A DNA stretch of 5,928 nucleotides from Verrucomicrobiota bacterium (GTDB taxonomy: Bacteria > Verrucomicrobiota > Verrucomicrobiia > Verrucomicrobiales > DEV007), in assembly GCA_020630835.1 (NCBI GenBank), contig JAHDIL010000126.1:1-5928 (forward strand). The letters are read 5' to 3'. The notes below the pieces were generated by a model, which was given only the letters and a program-made list of their open reading frames with translations, did no database searches and was not told the DNA's origin. This document shows positions 1 through 5,420 of this stretch, piece after piece; the first letter of the stretch is position 1, and every line of letters starts with the position of its first letter. Both the position numbers and the translations under genes were made by a program.

Positions 1-356
1 AGTTCAGAGCGCTCGCCCGTGCCTCCAAGCACGGCTTGCGCTTCCTCCTCACTCAATCCGCGCGCCGCCCACTGCTTACCGTCGATACTCCGTTTATCAT
101 TCCCCAGCTGAAAGGAGCCTGAGATTTCGTAAAAATGCTGTGCCACAAGTTGCCCGCAGGTATCGAACATAGGCGTATTCTGCCAGACCCGGAGCACAAG
201 ACTGCCCTCAGCGTCCGCAAAACGCAGCTCGTAGTAGGGATTCCCTGTCTTTGTCGTTTTGGGAGTGATCTTTTCTAGCTGCACGTGCATAACCGCCTGG
301 AAAGGGGCACTCCCAGCAAGGGATTTCAGCTGCAGCAAGCTTACGCGGTCGGACAT
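1..356 (-). CDS. OB-fold nucleic-acid-binding protein, N-terminal part; probable YhaM-like 3'-5' exoribonuclease (partial)
   Basis: This reading frame is open from an ATG at 356 down to the left edge, giving 118 codons with the C-terminus outside the window. After a short lead (MSDRVSLLQLKSLAG) comes a five-strand, OB-like pattern at about residues 18-100. It includes an Lys/Thr-rich turn followed by G-N-P-Y-Y-E-L-R-F-A-D, then G-S-L-V-L-R-V-W, and a later G-S-F strand. A leading OB fold with the 'T-x-x-G-x-P-Y/F-x-x-L-x-x-x-D-x-x-G' pattern is typical of YhaM-type exoribonucleases, where a metal-dependent HD phosphohydrolase domain follows. That domain would lie beyond the edge and cannot be checked here. 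The residues at about 103-115 (LSEEEAQAVLGG) look like the helical linker after the OB fold. The frame stays open upstream of 356 almost to the divergent gene but has no ATG, GTG or TTG, so 356 is the best start. Another single-OB tRNA_anti-type protein is possible. Confidence 0.62.
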   Translation of the reverse strand, partial: MSDRVSLLQLKSLAGSAPFQAVMHVQLEKITPKTTKTGNPYYELRFADAEGSLVLRVWQNTPMFDTCGQLVAQHFYEISGSFQLGNDKRSIDGKQWAARGLSEEEAQAVLGGTGERSE

Positions 357-469
357 ACACCCATCGTAGACAGCATTGAGCGAGGGTGCGACACCTTTTT
401 CCTCGTGAGCGGCAAACAGATTGACGACCGCAGGACGCTTGTCGAGAGTTGATCGATCACCCTCTTGTT
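357..469. promoter_or_regulatory. Divergent intergenic region, presumed promoters for both flanking genes
   Basis: This 113-base spacer lies between the start of the minus-strand OB-fold gene and the start of the plus-strand M16 peptidase gene, so it should carry promoters in both directions. I could not identify a convincing -35/-10 pair on either strand. A TTGACG at 421-426 has no acceptable -10 element at the right distance. The only clear internal structure is the palindrome at 450-459, listed separately. The call rests on gene orientation, not on recognised promoter motifs. Confidence 0.45.
450..459. promoter_or_regulatory. Perfect 10-base palindrome, possible operator
   Basis: TGATCGATCA reads the same on both strands and sits 10 bases before the preferred ATG of the M16 peptidase gene, inside the divergent spacer. 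A dimeric repressor could bind such a site, and it holds two overlapping-type GATC sites. The palindrome does not extend further on either side, and one short palindrome can occur by chance, so this is only a candidate. Confidence 0.18.
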
Positions 470-3334
470 ATGTTATCCATTTTCGGCCCCATCCGCTTTC
501 CCATCATTTGCCTCACGGGTGCGCTCCTGCTCCCAGCCCTGTCTTCTGCCGAAGAAGCGAAGCCCACTCCCATCGGATCTGCACCGCTCCCCCTGATGCA
601 GGAGGACTCGGATATCCCTGGAGATCCGGCCGTGCAATGGGGACTGCTCGAGAATGGCATGCGCTATGCCATCTTAAAAAATGCGGAACCCCCAAATCGC
701 GCTAGCCTCCGACTTTTCGTAGACGCCGGCTCTCTTATGGAGTCTGAGGAACAGCTGGGGCTGGCGCACTTCCTGGAGCACATGGCCTTCAACGGGACGG
801 AAAACTTCCCCCCAGGCGAAATGGTCGAGTATTTCCAGCGTCTGGGAATGGGTTTCGGCAATCATACAAACGCGCACACTGGTTTCCGAGAAACGGTCTA
901 TAAACTGGAACTCCCGAAAACCGAGACCGCTCTCATGGATGAGGGCTTCTTACTCCTTCGTGACTATGCTGACGGCATGCTCTTGCTTCAAGAGGAGATC
1001 GATGATGAACGCGGAGTCATCCTTGCGGAAAAGCTCAGCCGCGACTCTGTGCAATGGCGCACTTTTGTCAATCAGATCGAGTTCGCGCTCCCTGAGATCC
1101 GCATCTCTCAGCGCATGCCCATCGGAACGGAAGAGGTGATTCGCAATGCCAATCGCGATCGTTTCGTGTCTTTCTATCGCGATTGGTATACACCGAATCG
1201 GATGGCTGTCATCGCCGTGGGTGATTTCGATCCAAAGGTGGTCGAAGGCCTCATCAAAAAGCACTTCGAGTCCATGCCGCAGCGAAAGAAAACGCCGACG
1301 CCACCTATGGGCAATCTGAGTAGCCGTGGCGTGGCGTCTCATTACTATTTTGATGAAGAGGCTAGTGAGACCTCCGTGTCGGTGGAGACCATAATCCCCC
1401 GCGTCGATCCGCCGGACAATGCGGAACGCCGTCGCCATGATCTCCGCCTAGCGATGGCCAGCATGATCATCAATCGCCGACTCGATCAGCTGAGTAAGCA
1501 GGCCGACTCGCCGATCATCTCCGCCCGCGCTCATGGTGGAGATTTCTATGACCTGGGCTTTGGCCTTTACAGCTCCGTATCAGCCGATTGTAAACCGGAG
1601 AATTGGGACGCAGCCCTCGCCGTAATCGAGCAAGAACTGCGCCGGGCGCTGGAGCACGGATTCCTAGAGGAAGAAGTGAATGAAATCTCTGCAATGGTCC
1701 TCAACGGTGCGGAGGAAGCGGCGAAAAGCATGGGCACTCGCAAAAGTCGAAACTTGGCAAATCTTATCAGTAGCCGTTTGGGTGAGCGACGCATTTTCAC
1801 TAGCCCGGCAGACGATCTACCGCGGACGGTGACTGAGCTGGAGAAGATCACTCCTCAGGTGCTTCACGCGACGCTCAAGAAACTCTGGGACGAACGCGAC
1901 GAGACGCTCGTGCTCGTCTCTGGGAATGTCAAAATCGACGAACCTCTCGTCACCATCAAAGCAGCCTACCAAAAAAGCCGCGATATCGCTGTAAAACCTC
2001 CTGAGGAAAAGGAGGCCGTAGAGTTTGCCTACGCAGAACTGCCCGAACCTGGAACCATCGCCTCAGAAAAGGTGATCGAGGATATCGATGTGACGCAGCT
2101 CGAATTCGCAAACGGCGTGCGTGCCAATCTCAAAGCAACCGACTTCGAAGACGAAGTCGTTTACGTCTCTGCCCGTATTGGCGGGGGTATCCTCCAGATC
2201 CCTGACGCCGCTCTACGCACAGCTGCTACAGCGCTCTTCATCCCAGGCGGCTTGGAAGCCCACTCCGATGATGATTTACAGCGTCTTTTTGCCGGTCAGT
2301 CCGTCGGCGTCTCTCTGCGCGGCGACGATGATGCTTTCATCCTTTCCGGACGCACTACCCCTGAGGATTTGGAAACACAGTTAAAACTGATGCGAGCCTT
2401 TCTCACGGCACCCGGCTATCGGGAGGAAGCTCTTATCGAGTTTCGCAAACAGCTAGAGCCGCTCTATCGCCAGCTCGCCACGACACCTCAGGGGATCAGC
2501 AGGAGCGAGGTTGCCCGCTATATCCGCAACGACGACACGAGGTTCGGCTTCCCTGCACGCGAGCCCCTCGAATCAATTACCCTTTCCGACGTCGAGAAAG
2601 CGATGAATCCAATCCTATCAAAAAGCTATCTAGAGATTACAGTCGTAGGAGATATCACAGTTGATCAAACGAAGAAGCTACTCGGAGCGACCATAGGGAA
2701 CCTTCCTCAACGCGAGAAGACAAAACCCGCCTACAAGACGGAACGCGAGCTGACCCTGCGCCGGGGTGAAACCAAGAGCTTCCCCTTCACCTCACAAATC
2801 CCAAAAGGGTCGGTGGCAGCTTACTGGCCAACAGCTGATATTTTTGACATCAGTCAATCGCGGCGGCTCAGCATACTTGGCGCAGTCTTCGATGATCGAC
2901 TGCGGGTAAAAGTGCGCGAGGAATTGGGCGACGCCTATAGCCCATTCGCCCATCATATTCCAAGTGATACATTTACTGACTTTGGTTATCTATTTGGCAC
3001 AGTGACCGTAGATCGAGATCAGGCCGAGGATGTCCTCACTGTCATCAAAGAAATCGCTGCCGAACTCGCGACTGGCTCAGCCATCACAGAAGACGAGCTC
3101 GAACGAGCAAAAAAACCTCAGCTCACCTCAATCGAAGAAATGCGTCGCACGAACCGCTACTGGTTGGGGAGTGTTATGGAATCGTCTCAGGAATATCCCG
3201 AGCGTCTAGAGTGGTCGCGCACCTTCGTGCCTGATTACCAGTCAATCACAGTAGCAGAGGTGAACGCACTTGCTAAAAAATACATGGATCCCGAGTCTAT
3301 GCTAAGTGTGATGATCCTTCCGGAAACAGAATAG
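470..3334 (+). CDS. Exported M16 family zinc metallopeptidase (PqqL/insulinase type)
   Basis: Predicted 954-residue peptidase of the pitrilysin/insulinase clan, similar in length to E. coli PqqL. The N-terminus (MLSIFGPIRF, then a hydrophobic stretch and LSSA before EEA) looks like a Sec signal peptide cleaved near residue 27, so the enzyme should act in the periplasm or at the cell surface. The inverted zinc motif H-F-L-E-H is at residues 100-104 (H100 and H104 as ligands, E103 as catalytic base). The third ligand is probably E180 in D-D-E-R-G-V-I, 76 residues after H104, as in the family. A second M16 half begins around residue 544 (L-E-F-A-N-G-V-R). The substrate-positioning Arg/Tyr pair of the last domain is visible as R816 and Y823 in V-R-E-E-L-G-D-A-Y. 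All hallmarks are intact, so it should be active on unfolded peptides; the substrate is unknown. A TTG at 449 would add seven residues, but the ATG at 470 gives a better signal peptide. The gene lies 20 bases before the kinase-like gene. Confidence 0.93.
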   Translation: MLSIFGPIRFPIICLTGALLLPALSSAEEAKPTPIGSAPLPLMQEDSDIPGDPAVQWGLLENGMRYAILKNAEPPNRASLRLFVDAGSLMESEEQLGLAHFLEHMAFNGTENFPPGEMVEYFQRLGMGFGNHTNAHTGFRETVYKLELPKTETALMDEGFLLLRDYADGMLLLQEEIDDERGVILAEKLSRDSVQWRTFVNQIEFALPEIRISQRMPIGTEEVIRNANRDRFVSFYRDWYTPNRMAVIAVGDFDPKVVEGLIKKHFESMPQRKKTPTPPMGNLSSRGVASHYYFDEEASETSVSVETIIPRVDPPDNAERRRHDLRLAMASMIINRRLDQLSKQADSPIISARAHGGDFYDLGFGLYSSVSADCKPENWDAALAVIEQELRRALEHGFLEEEVNEISAMVLNGAEEAAKSMGTRKSRNLANLISSRLGERRIFTSPADDLPRTVTELEKITPQVLHATLKKLWDERDETLVLVSGNVKIDEPLVTIKAAYQKSRDIAVKPPEEKEAVEFAYAELPEPGTIASEKVIEDIDVTQLEFANGVRANLKATDFEDEVVYVSARIGGGILQIPDAALRTAATALFIPGGLEAHSDDDLQRLFAGQSVGVSLRGDDDAFILSGRTTPEDLETQLKLMRAFLTAPGYREEALIEFRKQLEPLYRQLATTPQGISRSEVARYIRNDDTRFGFPAREPLESITLSDVEKAMNPILSKSYLEITVVGDITVDQTKKLLGATIGNLPQREKTKPAYKTERELTLRRGETKSFPFTSQIPKGSVAAYWPTADIFDISQSRRLSILGAVFDDRLRVKVREELGDAYSPFAHHIPSDTFTDFGYLFGTVTVDRDQAEDVLTVIKEIAAELATGSAITEDELERAKKPQLTSIEEMRRTNRYWLGSVMESSQEYPERLEWSRTFVPDYQSITVAEVNALAKKYMDPESMLSVMILPETE

Positions 3335-3354
3335 AGCCAGCGCCATAGAATCCT

Positions 3355-4158
3355 ATGTCACAGTCGGATCAGCTCGAGGTTATCGCCATACGTGACCGTG
3401 TGGCGTCTCGTCTCCCTGGGCCCCTCTTGGTGGACGCGTCCGACGGTCAGTCATACTACCTCAAAGGCGCCCTCACTACCGAGCCGGGAAAACCACTATC
3501 GCTAGCCGCGAGAAGACGAGAATGGGCCGCTGCTACGCTGGCGGAGGAATTCGGTCTACCAGTGGCACCCTTTGCTATTCTGCACCTTTCTGACATCCTT
3601 GCCGAGCATGCTGACATCGCCATTGGCGCCTCTCTCGTGCCGGGCTTCTATTTTGCCTCGCAGCGGATTCCTTTCGCTCGATCCATTTTCGAGAGCGATC
3701 TAACAAATGTCTCTCCTGAACTGCAGTTCCGCATCCTGTGCTTTGACTGGTGGGTGGCTAACGGCTCGCGAGACCTCGACCCGATAGGCGGTGAGCCTGA
3801 TCTACTGTGGAATCCCTCTTTAGAGACCCTTTCGGTTATCGACTATGCAGACGCTTTTGATTCTGCCTTTGATGGGGCGACATTTCGCCATCGACATCCC
3901 TTTCGCCACATTGTCCCTGTTTTCCCGCAGAAAAAGCGCAAGGCAAAGAGACTGCGCACCACTTTTGAGGCGGCCATCTATCGATTGAAAGAAGACTGGG
4001 GACAGCTACCGGACGGGTTCATTAGTGACCTTAAGAAAAAGCCAAAAACGCGAAAAAAAACGGTAACAGGTGGGCATGTCATTCAGAGCCGAGAGGATAT
4101 GGAGTCCTTCCTAATGAAACCCAAGTGGGACCCCTACGGAATGCTCCATGCTCTGTGA
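3355..4158 (+). CDS. HipA-like kinase-fold protein with degenerate catalytic loop
   Basis: This 267-residue protein resembles the small HipA-family kinases that often sit beside DUF3037 genes (recalled, not searched). Visible elements in order: a beta-strand with candidate ATP-binding Lys (Y-Y-L-K-G, K37); a helix with a candidate salt-bridge Glu (R-R-E-W, E56) leading to F-G-L-P-V-A-P; the catalytic-loop region at 130-152 starting F-D-W-W; and the DFG-equivalent I-D-Y-A-D-A-F with D163. Relatives are expected to read N-x-D-R-T-x-x-x-x-G-G-N-P-N-L-L-W. Here the loop is NGSRDLDPIGGEPDLLW, so the catalytic Asp position is S138 and both Asn positions are E147 and D149. It may be a pseudokinase or may use D140 or D142. 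The roughly 150-residue N-terminal domain of true HipA toxins is absent. Two basic patches (192-201 and 227-235) precede a short tail. It starts 20 bases after the peptidase gene and ends 27 bases before the DUF3037 gene. It has no signal peptide, so it should be cytoplasmic. Confidence 0.72.
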   Translation: MSQSDQLEVIAIRDRVASRLPGPLLVDASDGQSYYLKGALTTEPGKPLSLAARRREWAAATLAEEFGLPVAPFAILHLSDILAEHADIAIGASLVPGFYFASQRIPFARSIFESDLTNVSPELQFRILCFDWWVANGSRDLDPIGGEPDLLWNPSLETLSVIDYADAFDSAFDGATFRHRHPFRHIVPVFPQKKRKAKRLRTTFEAAIYRLKEDWGQLPDGFISDLKKKPKTRKKTVTGGHVIQSREDMESFLMKPKWDPYGMLHAL

Positions 4159-4185
4159 GTGTTCGATCCCGCATAGATAAAACCC

Positions 4186-5103
4186 ATGAGTTCGACTGAT
4201 TATTCTCTTGTAGTGCACTATGCAGCCGTCGGCTACCGCCCGTATCGAGAGATCGGTGAGTATGTAAATGTTGGGATCGTTGCCGTAGAGCCAAACAGCA
4301 GATTCCTAGCCTATCGTCTCATGCCGCTGCAGCGAACCAAGCGTATATCCGCTTGTTTCCCTGCCGTCGACTTATCTATTTATCGGCAGCACCTCAAGCA
4401 GCTAGAAAAGCATCTGGCTACGCTTGCCGTTGAAACGAATTCCGTTTACGCACAATCTGGTGGTGCTGGTCATCACCCGGCGCAGCAGGACCTCTTTCTA
4501 CAGGGTAACGAGGACGATTTCTTTCAGCGGCTAGTCCACGATGAGGAATCCTGCCTGTTTTTTGCCAAACGAGGAGTCACCTTGGCTAATGACCTGCCTA
4601 CCTGTGTGCATGAGCTCTATCGGCGCTACGTCGAACACTGGGACCTGACCCCTATAGATTATGCCGAGAAGGAGTTGAACCGATCCGTCCGCAGATTATT
4701 ACAGACAAAACGGCTCGATCGCTTTTACCGCGAGGCCCCTTCCGTCGGCACGGATGCCTACCACATTGGGATCCCTCTAGCCTTCTGGCCAGAGGGCAGC
4801 GACCTCCCTACCAAAGTCATTAAACCACTAAATTTGGCTCAGGCGACGCCAACCCGTATCTACACTTACGGCGATGAGTGGGTGAGCAAGCTGACGCGTC
4901 TAAAACGAGTAAAGAGCCTGCCCGAACAATTTTTGTTCGCCGTGCGCATGCCTAGCGAACCCGATTGCCAGAAAGCAGCGAATGAAATTAGACGTGCGTT
5001 AGAAAAAAAGGGAGTGCAAGTTGTCGATATCGAGGATCAGGACGCTATCCTGAAATTTTCGGCTCTAGCCCAAGAACCTGATTTGAAGCTGGAGGCCGAA
5101 TAA
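4186..5103 (+). CDS. DUF3037 domain protein with long uncharacterised C-terminal region
   Basis: A 305-residue soluble protein with no signal peptide or membrane segment. The N-terminal part matches the DUF3037 pattern: a Y-S-L-V strand at 6-9, then the signature G-E-Y-V-N-V-G-I-V at residues 24-32, a strand with F-L-A-Y-R-L at 40-45, and an acidic/aromatic helix region at about 58-80 (C-F-P-A-V-D). Residues 120-305 are not recognisable to me. They contain charged helices (about 140-182), a strand-rich part with I-K-P-L-N-L near 212-217 and Y-G-D-E-W at 228-232, and a closing helix-strand unit with R-R-A-L-E-K-K-G-V-Q-V-V-D-I at 269-282. The biochemical role of DUF3037 is unknown. It begins 27 bases after the HipA-like gene on the same strand, which suggests co-transcription and joint function, such as a partner or substrate of the kinase-fold protein. 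That role is inference from position. The ATG at 4186 has no Shine-Dalgarno sequence, but the DUF3037 strand starts at residue 6, supporting it. Confidence 0.75.
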   Translation: MSSTDYSLVVHYAAVGYRPYREIGEYVNVGIVAVEPNSRFLAYRLMPLQRTKRISACFPAVDLSIYRQHLKQLEKHLATLAVETNSVYAQSGGAGHHPAQQDLFLQGNEDDFFQRLVHDEESCLFFAKRGVTLANDLPTCVHELYRRYVEHWDLTPIDYAEKELNRSVRRLLQTKRLDRFYREAPSVGTDAYHIGIPLAFWPEGSDLPTKVIKPLNLAQATPTRIYTYGDEWVSKLTRLKRVKSLPEQFLFAVRMPSEPDCQKAANEIRRALEKKGVQVVDIEDQDAILKFSALAQEPDLKLEAE

Positions 5104-5216
5104 TGGAGGCACGATCGATACGATCCTGAGTCTATCCAACGGGCAGAGGTTTTCGAGCACTCGCTTGCATTGTTTGACGAGACAAAACTCTCGTGGCGGG
5201 TATCGATGCCGAGCTG
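5104..5216. other. Convergent intergenic spacer
   Basis: This 113-base stretch lies between the ends of two convergent genes. I see no coding sequence of its own. It contains two short inverted repeats: GATCG-ATA-CGATC at 5113-5125 and a longer one at 5177-5194, listed separately. A GGAGG just after the DUF3037 stop (5105-5109) is not followed by a nearby start codon that opens an independent gene. Confidence 0.5.
5177..5194. terminator. Short hairpin, possible bidirectional terminator
   Basis: ACGAGA and TCTCGT form a perfect 6-base-pair stem around the 6-base loop CAAAAC, placed between the convergent ends of the DUF3037 gene and thiS. The position is right for a shared terminator. The stem is short, and neither side has a proper T tract, so a standard Rho-independent terminator is not established. 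Confidence 0.22.
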
Positions 5217-5420
5217 CTATCCACCTGCAACCATTCGGATGGCCTCAATGATATCCCCCTCTTCCACAGGTTCCTGATCGAACTCACTCACCAGCACCGC
5301 TCTACCATTGCGCTCGATCAACAGGGGCGGCCCGTTGACGGAAAGCTTCTCGACGAGCTGAGCCACCGTCAGCTGTTCTTCCTCTATCGCGAATGCGTTA
5401 CCGTTGAGTTGGATGGTCAT
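5217..5420 (-). CDS. thiS: Sulfur carrier protein ThiS
   Basis: A 67-residue ubiquitin-like protein, the usual ThiS length. It opens with the beta-hairpin M-T-I-Q-L-N-G-N, has a helix of the T-V-A-Q-L-V-E-K-L type at 18-26, then the family's V-A-V/V-L-V region (N-G-R-A-V-L-V at 38-44), an E-G-D-I-I-E-A-I strand at 54-61, and ends in the required G66-G67. In thiamine synthesis, the C-terminal Gly is adenylated by ThiF and converted to a thiocarboxylate that donates sulfur to thiazole formation by ThiG. All of these features are intact. The ATG overlaps the thiH stop codon by ATGA, so translation is probably coupled. It is the last gene of its transcription unit: no thiG or thiF follows before the convergent DUF3037 gene. 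Confidence 0.93.
   Translation of the reverse strand: MTIQLNGNAFAIEEEQLTVAQLVEKLSVNGPPLLIERNGRAVLVSEFDQEPVEEGDIIEAIRMVAGG

Noticed and set aside
421..449. TTGACG as a -35 promoter element for the M16 gene
   Set aside because: At 16-18 bases downstream there is no TATAAT-like hexamer, so the match to -35 alone is not evidence of a promoter.
449..469. TTG start giving a 961-residue form of the M16 peptidase
   Set aside because: The extra seven residues (MIDHPLV) put an acidic residue before the signal peptide; the ATG at 470 leaves a conventional signal peptide. Neither start has a Shine-Dalgarno sequence, so the longer form is not fully excluded.
421..705. A 94-codon plus-strand frame overlapping the start of the M16 gene, beginning with TTG
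   Set aside because: It overlaps the signal peptide and first domain of the peptidase in another frame and shows a low-complexity Pro/His/Arg-rich translation; no independent support.
950..1438. A 162-codon open frame on the minus strand inside the M16 peptidase gene
   Set aside because: It is fully antisense to a gene with intact catalytic motifs; its translation is rich in Arg/His and Ile without domain-like pattern, as expected of a codon-bias shadow.
4156..4186. Possible fusion of the HipA-like and DUF3037 genes by stop readthrough, since both are in the same frame
   Set aside because: A second in-frame stop (TAG at 4174-4176) follows the TGA before the DUF3037 ATG, so a single readthrough event cannot join them.
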